A stretch of DNA of 64,000 nt from Imbricaverruca yamaguchii (Eukaryota; Arthropoda; Thecostraca; Neoverrucidae). A program made the translations under genes and the position numbers. The notes beneath the pieces are model-generated. The model saw only the letters and a program-made list of their open reading frames with translations. It did no database searches and was not told where the DNA came from. The stretch covers positions 892,501 to 956,500 of the forward strand of contig JAOTOL010001640.1 of the NCBI GenBank assembly GCA_034440575.1, read 5' to 3'. How positions within the stretch are numbered: position 1 is the stretch's first letter; each line of letters starts with the position of its first letter. This document shows, in pieces, positions 1 through 10,329 of the stretch.

Positions 1-1270
1 TTTTTTACAGCCAGGTACTGCTAGGCAGATTTGATGCATACAAACATATTCCCACAAAATGTACTCTGACTAAGGTTGGTGTGCACTCTAACTCAAAACC
101 ATAACACTAACTTTCCCATTCTGATCCTGAGCTGTAAGGCAGCATTTGTTGATGAAACAGAATGGTTTATATGACTAGGTGCCCTTATGTTGGCAGGTAC
201 CCTATTTACCTATCTACCTAGATTCATAGGCAGATTTCATAGCTGACAGTTCAGTAAATTGTTTGATTTAAATTAAATTAAAACTAAATTTTAAGCAATT
301 TAAATACCTAGAGATGCATTTCTTCATGACTTGGCTTGCTTACAACTGAGGTTGTCACAGAGGAAGGCAACTGGCAGGTGATGGTACATTTCTTTTGCAA
401 TTGTGTTTCAATCAAAATGTTTATAGGAAAAGCAAACTTTTGGCACAAAATGTGGGTAAATTTGTTCTTTCATGTTTTTTAAAATGAATTCTTTGAATTT
501 ATCATTCCAGTGCAATGTTTATGACCACTCATTTTCTGTGCAACTACTTACTTTTCAGGTTGTAAGCAAAATAATGCTTATGAAGGACTTTGAGTTAGGC
601 TACATAAAAAGAAGTGCTTAAGCCTTGTTTTGGTAAATTTACAGTATGAATTAATTTCTTATTTCTGGAGTTTTTTTTTAATGCAATGTCTGAATGTGCT
701 GAACATGATGTGACCAATGCTTTCCTCTGCAAATGTATACTTTTGAGATCAGGGGCAAAGTTACACCAAAAAAGTGGCTCAGTGTTTTTTTTAATGTAGC
801 ATAAAAAGTAAGGATCAAAATGAGAAAAGATGTAACATAACATAACTTAAACTAGCCTAATCTTCCATGGAAGAAAGGAACTCCTTTAGATTGAAAATTT
901 GCACAATTTTTACAGAATTTTTTTTCTTCAAATGACCCAAATCTAACCTAACCTAGGGTAGCCTGGACTGTTTTCGAAAAACAACTAACTTACAACAAAA
1001 GCCTAGCCTGGGTCCTGTATGACCACCACAGTTGATGCAACCTTAAGCCAAAATAACTAACCAACAAAAGCCTAATCTAACATAATTTAACCCAAACCTG
1101 CATCCTGCTACAGCCTGCTCTTTGTATGCTTTATGGAGGTATAATGTATGTAAAACTTGTCCTGGTCACCTTAAGCTGCAATAATACCCTCATTTTCTCT
1201 GCAAGTGCATAGCGTCAGTTGACAGGCAAAATGGGCTTGGAAAATGATTACAAAAATGGTCTTGGAGATA
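1..1270. other. AT-rich intergenic DNA, no gene seen
   Basis: AT-rich sequence with short CTAACCTAACC-type runs near 940-960 and 1075-1100. No open frame has the composition or motifs of a gene. The similar AT-rich block at 17.4-22.4 kb suggests shared intergenic character. Confidence 0.6.
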
Positions 1271-1725
1271 CAGTGTTAAAATATTGGTTTTTCATTAGGT
1301 GTGAGATGTGGAAACGAGCACAATAGGATGTAGAAATTTGCCATGAAATTAGTATCATTCCAAGTGCCTTCGATGTTTTTCAGACTTAAATTTGAGCCAA
1401 TGTTTGTACCTTCATCATTTGTTTTGATATTCAAATGTTAGGAAGAGCTATATTTGGGATAGCGAGATAAAGAATTCATATATACCCTGGTGATGTATGC
1501 ATTATGAATAATCCATTTACCTGAAATTGCATTGCGGAATATTTGTGTACCACCACCCCTTATCAAGAGCATGATCATGCTACTCAACAAACGAGGTAAT
1601 GTTAGAAAGGAGACACTTCATAAGCACGCATAATTAAGCAGGATGTCTATACTTCTTGGAGCAGATGTCGATTGAGTGTTCAGAAAGTGGTAATTCCACC
1701 CTATTCTGCGAATATTTTAACACTG
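1271..1725 (+). mobile_element. hAT-like MITE, copy 1
   Basis: The ends form a perfect 15-bp terminal inverted repeat: it starts CAGTGTTAAAATATT and ends with the reverse complement. The interior carries the family's conserved segment GTGTGAGATGTNGAAACG near 1300 and a matching distal part near 1665-1725. Three more copies occur at 30.0, 51.9 and 58.9 kb. Both ends are flanked by GAGATA, a possible shortened target duplication. It has no coding capacity, so it is non-autonomous. Confidence 0.75.
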
Positions 1726-2189
1726 GAGATAGGCCAGACTGCAAAGTATGGCAGTGCTTGGTGAGACACCACCAGGTGAATAAATCTACACCAAAACATC
1801 GGAAGGGCAAAAATCTGCACTGCAACTGGAACTGCAAGCCGCAGAGTCCTATGAATGTTGGCGTAAAGCCCATATCTACACATCCTGGACGATGTAAAGT
1901 CTACACATGTGAATGTGGTCATGTAAAACCTGCATTCTGGTCTGCAAAACGTGGCAGGTTTCGACGATTTAGCTCGTGCAGAAAGGCCTACACAGGTGCA
2001 TCGAGGCGCGTCAGGCTTGCACCAGGCTCGGTGTACCGGAAACGGGCGAACACCAGATGCAAACGGGGATAGCCAACAAGTGTCCCAAAGCGTAGTGTCG
2101 TAAAAAGCTTGGTGGGTCATTGTGAGGAACTTCACAGAAAAACTACCTAAAATAGCGGCGTGTATACCGAATGTTGGCCGCCCTGCTGC

Positions 2190-2870
2190 CCTACATGTTG
2201 GGCGGACAGTGTTGCATGGCACTGGGCTGGCTGCCCTGTTGCCCACATGTTGGGCGGACAGTGTTGCGTGGAACTGGGCTGGCTGCCCTGTTGCCCACAT
2301 GTTGGGCGGACAGTGTTGCGTGGCACTGGGCTGGCTGCCCTGTTGCGCCACATGTTGGGCGGACAGTGTGGTGGAACTGGGTTGGCTGCCCTGTTGCGCC
2401 ACATGTTGGGCGGACAGTGTTGCGTGGCACTGGGCTGGCTGCCCTGTTGCGCCACATGTTGGGCGGACAGTGTTGCGTGGGACTGGGCTGGCTGCCCTGT
2501 TGCCCCACATGTTGGGCGGACAGTGTTGCGTGGGACTGGGCTGGCTGCCCCGTTGCCCCACATGTTGGGCGGACAGTGTTGCGTGGCACTGGGCTGGCTG
2601 CCTTGTTGCGCCACATGTTGGGCGGACAGTGTTGCGTGGGACTGGACTGGCTGTGTTGCGCCACATGTTGGGCGGGCAGTGTTGCGTGGCACTGGGCTGG
2701 CTGCCTTGTTGCGCCACATGTTGGGCGGACAGTGTTGCGTAGCACTGGGCTGGCTGCCTTGTTGCGCCACATGTTGGGCGGACAGTGTTGCGTGGGACTG
2801 GGCTGGCTGCCCCGTTGCGCCACATGTTGGGCGGGCAGTGTCGCGTGGCACTGGGCTGGCCGCTTCGTTG
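2190..2870. repeat. Minisatellite, about 53-bp unit, about 13 copies
   Basis: Tandem copies of a unit containing CACATGTTGGGCGGACAGTG followed by TTGCGTGGCACTGGGCTGG, with single-base variants (TGCCCTG or TGCCTTG). Frames are open on both strands only because the unit lacks stops. No exon was recognised next to it. Confidence 0.9.
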
Positions 2871-3089
2871 CCCTAGATGGGAGATAGCCGGCCGAGTGTG
2901 GCCCGGGCCGGCCCCGTGGCGGCTATTTTTACACGTGCGGGCTGGCCGCCGGGCGTGTGGCCGCCACGCGTTCCGCACCCACCGATCACCTTTCAACCGC
3001 ACCATTCCCTGAATGCGCGCGCCACACTCTGCCTGGGCGGACATGATTGTGTGCCCTGTACGATAGTGGTGGTCGGGTACTGGGTTGGT

Positions 3090-3245
3090 TGGTTATTGGT
3101 TTTACGACACGTCGACCGTTGAGTCATGTAGCGTCGCCAATCTCTCACATTGATTGGTCGTGGGCGAAGAGTAATGACAGGTGAGACTAGAACCCACAAC
3201 CTTTTGATTGTGAGACGAGCAACCTAACTCTAGTCCACCCGTCCC
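3090..3245 (-). mobile_element. tRNA-derived SINE (family S1), minus copy
   Basis: Reverse complement of the S1 SINE described at 51415-51570. Recognisable parts are the tail GTCGTAAAACCAATAACC, the middle GACCAATC and the tRNA-like head with its GGGTTCTAGTCTCACCTG B-box region. Diverged. Confidence 0.85.
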
Positions 3246-3287
3246 CAGTCAGGGACTGGGCGGACATCACTATGCCCTGTACGATAG

Positions 3288-4288
3288 TAATGAGGGACTG
3301 GGCAGACATGGCTGTATGCCCTGTACGAGAGTTGGGAGCAGTGCTTTGGTTATCATCCTTGACCCTTTTTTGTCCTTTCAGAACCGCGCTTGCGACTGTC
3401 GCATGCTTCCAAATCGTGTTGCGACTCAGGGTCGCAAATGTGGCTATGTATCATAAGCTCTTGCGACTGGGGAACGAAATCGCCATGCGATCTATTTCGG
3501 GCTGGGGTTCTCGATGTACGGTACATTATCGCATTATCTGTAACTGAGCTGACCGGTTTTTATTCGAGCACGTGCACGCATGTAGCTCCTACGGCACAAA
3601 GCGATGGGGGAGATGCCCACGGCACGACACTGACTTCCACTCTGGTATACAGCGGAGTCTGCTCTCCCACCTATTGCGCCTGTGTACGCCACTGACGGCC
3701 CCACCCCTTGGTGCACAGCAGAGTCTGCTCCCCCATCTCCTGCGGCTGATGCCCACGGCACAAAGACAGCTCTCCAAACCGCAGGCGTGCACGCCAAACC
3801 CGCCCAAAGCTGCGGTTAAGTGGTACTTCCTCGCGCGGTTTACGGGCGCAAAATGGTCCAAATAGGCGGCACGTCCTGAAGCGCCAGCCCGCCACCAGCC
3901 CAGTTTAGTTCGGGTCCCGCCTTACCACATGGTGGACCATGCAGCGTTTGGCGTAGTCTTCGATAGTTTAGTTTGTGGATGTCACTAATGACCCAACTGG
4001 TGAACGGCGCAGCCTGCCCCCCCCCCCCTCGGCTCCCTCTGTCCGCGCTCTACAGTGGAGCGTGTCGCCTGGTCTGCCGACACTGCCCATCTGATCCATA
4101 GTGGATCAAACCCGCGCTTGTGACTGCCACATTTGCGACCCTGAGTCGCAACACAATTTGGAAGCACGCGACAGCCACAAGCGCGGTTCTGAAATATGAC
4201 AAAAATAGGTCAACGATGATAACCAAAGCACTGCTCCCCACTATCGTACAGGGTATACAGCCATGTCTGCACAGTCCCTGATCATCAC
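3288..4288. mobile_element. Element or duplication with about 165-bp inverted repeats
   Basis: Bases 3288-3452 recur in reverse complement at about 4128-4288, sharing GCAGTGCTTTGGTTATCATC, AGAACCGCGCTTG and TTGCGACTCAGGGTCGCAAA at roughly 85-90 percent identity by eye. The roughly 670-bp interior has no transposase-like frame. It does hold two diverged copies of the 63-bp unit that forms the array at 4805-5740. No target duplication was identified, so it could be a foldback-type transposon or an inverted segmental copy. Confidence 0.6.
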
Positions 4289-4804
4289 TGACTATAGGTG
4301 GCTGTCTGTCCTGTCCTGTCCTGTCCTGACTATAGGTGGCAAATGCCAAACATTTCGTGACCGAAGACCAGGACCGGCCTGTCTGGTTGGACCAAGCCAG
4401 GTTCAGGCGCGGTCAAATATACTGAACCCCGATAAAAACAGTCATTTTTACACGTCTATTCTTGTTGCACATCAGGTAGTACCGTTGCCCTTTGTTCAGT
4501 TGTTTATAATTAAGGTTACATAAGTAGTTCACATCGTCTTAAGAAGTGTCGTACACCCCCAGAACATAGACTGAAAATATACCTCTTATCAAGACTTCCT
4601 TTTTATATCAATCTTCGAATCATTTAGTATTCCATCATCTGGAAGATGCTGCATTATGTATTTAATGAATGCCATACTACTGCGATATTATTATATCCAA
4701 ACTAATATTCTTTAGCCTTCAAACATGGCAATCTACTATAAAAGCAATGCACATATAATGCAAAGAGGACTACTTATTCTCCTGCTCCCCGATCTTCTGT
4801 CGTT

Positions 4805-5740
4805 TAGTGCGCAACTGACTGCCCCCTCTGGTGTACAACGGAGTCTGCTCCCCATCTCCTGCCCCCTCTGATTTACAGCGGAGTCTGCTCCCCCATCTCC
4901 TGCGGCTGCGTACGCCACTGACGGTCCCCTCTGGTGTACAGCGGAGTATGCTCCCCATCTCCTGCGGCTGTGTACGCCACTGACGGTCCCCTCGGGTGTA
5001 GCGGAGTATGCTCCCCATCTCCTGCGGCTGTGTACGCCACTGACGGTCCCCTCTGGTGTACAGCGGAGTCTGCTCCCCCATCTCCTGCGGCTGTGTACGC
5101 CACTGACGGTCCCCTCTGGTGTACAGCGGAGTCTGCTCCCCCACCTGCGGCTGTGTACCCACTAGGTGGTGTACAGCGGAGTCTGCTCCCCATCTCCTGC
5201 GGCTGTGTACGCCACTGACTGCCCCCTCTGATGTACAGCGGAGTATGCTCCCCCCTCTCCTGCGGCTGTGTACGCCACTGACGGTCCCCTCTGGTGTACA
5301 GGGGAGTCTCTTCCCCCCTCTCCTGCGGCTGTGTACGCCACTGACGTCCCCTGGTGTACAGCGGAGTCTGCTCCCCCATCTCCTGCGGCTGTGTACGCCA
5401 CTGACGGTCCCCTCTGGTGTACAGCGGAGTCTGCTCCCCCATCTCCTGCGGCTGTGTACGCCACTGACGGTCCCCTCTGGTGTACAGCGGAGTCTGCTCC
5501 CCCATCTCCTGCGGCTGTGTACGCCACTGACGGTCCCCTCTGGTGTACAGCGGAGTCTGCTCCCCCATCTCCTCGCGGCTGTGTACGCCACTGACGGTCC
5601 CCTCTGGTGTACAGCGGAGTCTGCTCCCCCATCTCCTGCGGCTGTGTACGCCACTGACGGTCCCCTCTGGTGTACAGCGGAGTCTGCTCCCCCATCTCCT
5701 GCGGCTGTGTACGCCACTGACGGTCCCCTCTGGTGTACAG
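4805..5740. repeat. 63-bp minisatellite carrying a splice-acceptor sequence
   Basis: About 14-15 copies of a 63-bp unit that includes CCCCTCTGGTGTACAG followed by CGGAGTCTGCTCC. The final copy runs directly into the inferred SERBP1 exon at 5741, so each unit reproduces the intron end and the first 13 exon bases. Early copies have small deletions; those at 5360-5740 are nearly identical. Confidence 0.9.
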
Positions 5741-5867
5741 CGGAGTCTGCTCCGGCGGCGGGCCGCGGCGGTGCTCCTCCCCGCCGCGGTGGAGGACCTG
5801 GACTGTCGGCGGAACCCCGCGAGCAGCGCAACAACCGTCGCGACTATGAGGAGCGGCCCGACTTCAG
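5741..5867 (+). CDS. SERBP1: SERBP1/Vig-like protein, internal exon (5' partial gene)
   Basis: Inferred first visible exon of an mRNA- and ribosome-binding protein of the HABP4/PAI-RBP1 (SERBP1, Drosophila Vig) family. It reads ...AGRGGAPPRRGGGPG followed by a basic segment ending NNRRDYEERPDF, resembling the Arg-rich region before the family's RGG box. The donor is TTCAG-GTAACC and leaves two bases (AG), which join the single base of the next exon to make Arg. The acceptor is taken as GTGTACAG at 5733-5740, inside the last minisatellite unit. The family's N-terminal segment is not visible, so the true start lies upstream or outside the window. The least certain exon of this gene. Confidence 0.6.
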
Positions 5868-7462
5868 GTAACCGCGCCACGGGAGAGGTGACGACGCTGG
5901 CGACGTTTGTCCGGGCGGTGTCTGCATGCTCCGCGACGTATGCGCCTGTTCTCGTGTGGACAAGCCTGCTACGATCGGCGGGCGTGCCCTTTGTTGTGTG
6001 GTGTTGTGTTGTGTTGTGTTGTGTTGTGTGGTGCGGTGCTGTTGTCATGCGAATATTCCAGAACGGTGTTTAAGTATTAGCAATACCATGCTCGTCGGTC
6101 AGGCTACAATTTTGTGTCGTTAGCTCATCCTTTGGCATGAACCCCGATGCTTGTGTCCGAGGTAGGATTACTGTGTTAGTTAGTTATTTGGGTTTTAGGG
6201 CGCATCAACTGCAGTGGTTATACAGCGCCAGGATTACTGTGTTGCTGACGACTGTACACTGACCGCAAAGGTGTGGGCTCGGTCACTGCAGTTTGGTGCC
6301 CCTTCGTCCTTCAGCATAGCTATGACATCACGCTACGAGGAGAGGCCAGCTCGCCGCCAGGCGCCCCGCTCCCGGTCTCGGTGTGCAGCGAACTCTTCTA
6401 TTTACGTACGGAATGTATCTCTGTCTTGTGGTACAACGGTCGTTTGGCACCTTACATCGCGACACCACACAACATCGTAGCACCTTTGCGTTCTGTGTCC
6501 TATAATGCGACGATAACGCTGGTCGTCGCGTCCCGGTCGATGTTGTCGACTTTTCGGCGATGTCGCACTCATAGAGAACCATCACGGCTGTTTTCCCGGC
6601 CTCCGACGATTGTGCATATTGGCGCGAAATGGTCAGAGAAGTCTGCGCGCGCGGTAAGGTGCTGGGTGTCGGTCGTGGTAATGCAAGTCATCATGAGCCG
6701 CACATTTCACTCGTAACGTGGGAATGCTCTCATTTAGAGGACATTGCTAAAACTAAAGTGATTGGCATATTTGCTTGTTTGCAAGAAGTCCAAATGTTCA
6801 TGCACCTGTTACCATGACTTGCATGTGTCATCAAGCATATTTTTGTCGGTTCAAGGAAAAATCTGGTGCGTGAAATCCGAGCGGATTTTCGTATGGCGGT
6901 GTGTATGATATTGAGATTTTACACTCCCAAATTTTCCTTTAAAAATGGCCATTGTTGCACGGGCAAGTTTTTTTTTGCAGTAAGCCGTCACTAAATGGCT
7001 AAGCGGTTAGGCGAAAAGTGTTCCCAGCTCTCCCAACGGAAAGCATACTTTCGAAATACGAGTGGCAATATCCAGACAGTACAATATTCATCGAATCAAA
7101 AATCCCAAAATTACACCAACTAGAAATACGATCCTGAGTATGTTTATCGTGATATGCATAGCAATGTTCAGTGCTGTCTTGCTCTCCCCTTCGAATGCCG
7201 AGCAGTTTGGCTTTGGGAAGCTTTGGAGCCTGAATACAAATATCCGAGGTTCGTTTCACCGAAGCGGCGGCGTGGGTGTTAATTTGATTCAGCAAGATGT
7301 CAAATGGTGCTTTTTGCCTGCATTTTAGGAGAAGTAAACTCGTTCATTCATCTGTAGGCATGCAGTGCTCCGCTGATCTCGGTGTGTTTTGAAGTGCCTG
7401 CAGTGATGTGTGTGTGTGTGTCGGTGACTGGATTGTGTCAGCAGCGCCATTCTGTTCGGCAG
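5868..7462 (+). other. SERBP1 intron
   Basis: Bounded by GTAACC and TTCGGCAG. It holds a TTGTG microsatellite (about 5995-6034) and an open stretch near 6332 whose residues YEERP echo the end of the upstream exon. I see no good acceptor-donor pair making that a second exon. Otherwise unremarkable. Confidence 0.5.
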
Positions 7463-7636
7463 GGAGGGCGGTGCGCCCCCTCGATTCGGCAGCGGTGGCG
7501 GCGGCGAGGGCGGCGTGGAGCGGGGCCGCGGCAGAGGGCGTGGCCTGGGCGGTCGTGGGCGTGGCCGAGGCCGTGGCGGTGTCATGGACAACCGCGGCAA
7601 GCGCGAGTTTGACCGCCAGTCGGGCTCCGACCGCAG
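7463..7636 (+). CDS. SERBP1: SERBP1/Vig-like protein, RGG-box exon
   Basis: Encodes a Gly-rich segment (EGGAPPRFGSGGGGEGG), then an RGRGRG run, then MDNRGKREFDRQSGSDR. The last block is the best-conserved motif of the family (human SERBP1 has RGKREFDRHSGSDRS), so the assignment is secure. The exon starts with one base that completes an Arg codon from the previous exon and ends with AG before the donor GTGGGA. The product binds RNA and, in vertebrates and flies, 40S ribosomes and eEF2; that role is family knowledge, not visible here. Confidence 0.8.
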
Positions 7637-8737
7637 GTGGGAACCGTCTGTGTGGCTGGGAGCGCCTTCGATCTCCTTCAGGGACACTGAGTCTCGGCGC
7701 ACGCTCCCTCCGTATCTGGATATGCTGGTGGTGCGTGGGTTGTAACCGTGAAGCAATCGGCATTCATTTCCCGAGTTTTGGAACTGTACTTCTGATGTAA
7801 AAATTCAAAATATCGGAACTGAACGTAATTTCCGGTGCGTATTTGCTTTAAAACAAAATTAATAAGAACAATGAGTGCACATGGCTACATTAGGTGATGC
7901 TGACTCCATATGGAGATGTGTACGTGTTAGCTGCAGCGGTAAAATCAGTGACCTATTATTATACATGTATGTTGTATATCGTATGGATTTCGGACGAATC
8001 TTTTTCAGACATTTGACAATTCATCCAGCTTCAAATATTTATTTCACTATTACACCTTGCGGTTACAGGAATTTTCGCAGTCCACGCCTAGTGCCGCGCA
8101 ATTCCAAAATTGATTGACGAACTAAGATGTCATCAATCTTATTCCGGCCTTCTATGAATGGTGTTTTGACCATGCGAGTTTACCTCAACACCCATCTTCG
8201 GTAACAATAGTTCCACGACGTCTTATTACTGACATCTGTGCCGTTTTTCTGTCCAGTTTATGTCGGCATGTTGCGGACCTTGGACGTCATCGCTGGATTG
8301 GCTTCGCCTGTCTGGATATATTTCACACCACGGAAAATACATTAAAGACATTCCACCCTTCCGCCCGCATGCGATCCGGGATACCGTGTAGTTGCCGTAT
8401 CTGCGGACATGGACAAGATGGGGACGAGTAGCCTTGGGGAAAGTTGCCAGTCTCGCCATCGAAAGATGGTGGGTTCGACCTGCCTTACCTGTCTTACCTG
8501 TCGCTACTCTTCGCCCGCGACCAATCGGCGTGAGAGGTTGGCGACGCTACATGACTCAACGGTCGACGTGTCGTAAAACGAATGACCACCGAAATGGACA
8601 AGCTGATGTTTGCACCGCCTTGTGTCCCGACTTCCGACTGCTGATCTGCTCCGTCTCTGTTTTGTTCAGCTCATGCTCGCACCGCCTTGTGTCCCGACTT
8701 CCGACTGCTGATCTGGCACCGTCTGTGTTTTGTTCAG
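7637..8737 (+). other. SERBP1 intron
   Basis: Contains an S1 SINE (8422-8590) and a short direct duplication of GTGTCCCGACTTCCGACTGCTGATCTG-like sequence (about 8620-8715) just before the acceptor. No coding signal. Confidence 0.6.
8422..8590 (+). mobile_element. tRNA-derived SINE (S1)
   Basis: Head GGGACGAGTAGCCTTGGGG, a B-box-like GTGGGTTCGACCTG, the middle GCGACCAATCGGCGTGAGAG and the tail GTCGTAAAACGAATGACC. Inserted in sense orientation in a SERBP1 intron. Confidence 0.85.
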
Positions 8738-9084
8738 CAGCGGAGTGAAGGCGGTGGACAAGCGCGACGGCAGCGGCCGCGGCAACTGGGGCTCCGTGCA
8801 GGACGACCTGGCCGAGCTGGACGAGGCGCACGAGCCGCCGGCCAGCCGGCGAGCCGGAGCCGGAAGCGGCCGAGCCGGCCGCCGCCGAGGTGGAGCCGCC
8901 GCCGGCCGAGGACGCCGGGCCGCAGGAGCTCACGCTGGACGAGTGGAAGAAGCAGCAGGAGCCGCGCGCCCAGCCCAAGTTCAACGTGCGCCGCGCCGGC
9001 GAGGGCGAGAACCAAACCCAGTGGAAGGGCACGTTCGAGCTGAAGAAGAAGAAGAACGAGGACGACGAGTCTGAGGAAGAGTCG
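8738..9084 (+). CDS. SERBP1: SERBP1/Vig-like protein, central exon (apparent frameshift)
   Basis: Begins SGVKAVDKRDGSGRGNWGS, matching family DKR-GGSG-NWG, and continues VQDDLAELDEAHEPP. Further on, in a different frame, it reads PQELTLDEWKKQQEPRAQ and KFNVRRAGEGENQTQWKG, matching the conserved LDEWK and N-IRK-NEG blocks. The frame therefore changes by one base at about 8840-8880, inside GC-rich CCGGCCAGCCGGCGAGCC sequence. Conservation on both sides argues for a sequencing error or allele rather than decay. The acceptor is a tandem TTCAGCAG (NAGNAG): starts at 8738 or 8741 keep the phase and differ by one Ser. The donor is GAGTCG-GTCAGT, phase 0. Confidence 0.85.
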
Positions 9085-9318
9085 GTCAGTGGCCAGGCGT
9101 ATGTGTGTGTGCATGCATGTGTTTTGGCATGGCTGGGTGATGAGCACCCAGGACTGTCTGTGCTTTGTAATCCTGGATGTAGAGAGGTTATTCATTGGTT
9201 CCGTTAACCTCCACGAGGGGTCCAAGTGCCAAAGAATGGCCAGACGATTCTTCACCGTTGGGACGCCAATGTTGCGTTGGAGACCACTCCAGGCAGTTGA
9301 CGAGATCGGTCGTTTCAG

Positions 9319-9930
9319 GACGAGGAGGATGAGGAGGAAGAGCACGTGCGACATGGACGCCCCAAGAACTTCGTCAAGGACATCCAGTTCACCTTCTCGG
9401 ACAGTCGACGTGGCAGTCGCGGCGGCGGCTACCGCGGCGGGGACGACGGCGGCTACCGTGGTGGCTACAGAGGCCGCGGCGGCCGTGGCGGCGAAGAGGG
9501 TGGTTACCGCGGCGGTTACCGCGGCCGCGGTCGTGGCGAGAGCTCCGGTGAGGAGGGTGGCTACCGCGGTGGCTACCGTGGCGGGCGTGGCGAGAGCTCT
9601 GGCGAGGAGGGCGGCTACCGCGGTGGCTACCGTGGCGGGCGCGGCGAGAGCTCTGGCGAGGAGGGCGGCTACCGCGGTGGCTACCGTGGCGGGCGCGGCG
9701 AAGGCTCCGGTGAGGAGGGTGGCTACCGCGGCGGGTACCGTGGCGGGCGCGGTGGAGAGGAGGGCGGCTACCGTGGCGGCCGTGGCGGAGAGGAGGGCGG
9801 TTACCGCGGCGGCGGATACCGTGGTGGCCGTGGCGAGTACCGCGGAGGCAGAGGCTCCACTCCGCGCGGCGCCGCCCGCCAGAACGCGCCCAAGGTCGAC
9901 GACGAGAACGACTTCCCGTCTCTGGGCTAG
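9319..9930 (+). CDS. SERBP1: SERBP1/Vig-like protein, C-terminal RGG-repeat exon
   Basis: Follows the acceptor CGTTTCAG in phase with the previous exon. It encodes an acidic run, RHGRPKNFVKDIQFTFSD, then about 150 residues of tandem GGYRGGYRGGRGESSGEE-type repeats, and ends with DDENDFPSLG and a TAG. The ending matches the family's D-FP-L terminus. Human SERBP1 has a much shorter C-terminal RGG stretch, so the repeats are expanded here. RGG/YRGG tracts are typical arginine-methylation and RNA-binding regions with a tendency to phase separate (family knowledge). Confidence 0.9.
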   Translation, partial: DEEDEEEEHVRHGRPKNFVKDIQFTFSDSRRGSRGGGYRGGDDGGYRGGYRGRGGRGGEEGGYRGGYRGRGRGESSGEEGGYRGGYRGGRGESSGEEGGYRGGYRGGRGESSGEEGGYRGGYRGGRGEGSGEEGGYRGGYRGGRGGEEGGYRGGRGGEEGGYRGGGYRGGRGEYRGGRGSTPRGAARQNAPKVDDENDFPSLG

Positions 9931-10312
9931 AGTGGTCACGCCGCCACCGCCGTCGTCGTCGTCGACCCGACGGCCAGAGGAGTTCTCCATGGTCCCGCCC
10001 GTGCAGTGTAGGTTTATCTGGTTGACCGGTTCCGGCGTCCGCGTGCGCGCCGATTGACGTTGAGACATTGAGGACGTGAGTGATAGACTGACCAGCAGCT
10101 GACGCGCGTGGGCGCGTCGACGAACAATCCCAACTGCAGTGCCGCCATCGCCGAGGACTTGGCTACCGGCGCGCGCTGCGCCAGCGCCTGGGGGACGATT
10201 TCCGATGGTGGCAGCAGCGGCTAAAAAGGCTGTGGCTGTGTTCTGCGAAGCCGCCTGTGACTGATGTCGAACGGCCGACCCCGGCGGCGCCCCTCGACAC
10301 GGTCTGGTCGGC

Positions 10313-10318
10313 AATAAA
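10313..10318 (+). promoter_or_regulatory. Polyadenylation signal AATAAA of the SERBP1-like gene
   Basis: A canonical AATAAA hexamer lies about 380 bases after the SERBP1 stop codon on the same strand, in GC-rich sequence where it is not expected by chance. Confidence 0.6.
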
Positions 10319-10329
10319 GCTGCGCGTGC

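Noticed and set aside
940..1100. Telomeric CCTAA repeats
   Set aside because: Only two or three units in a row, scattered; common in AT-rich arthropod intergenic DNA.
4770..6048. Long frames in both directions across the 63-bp array
   Set aside because: The unit is 63 bp and lacks stops in most frames, so open frames are automatic. No family motif is present.
6300..6480. Second SERBP1 exon with YEERPARRQAPRSR
   Set aside because: The resemblance to the upstream exon is short and no matching acceptor and donor were found; the flanking exons already join in phase.
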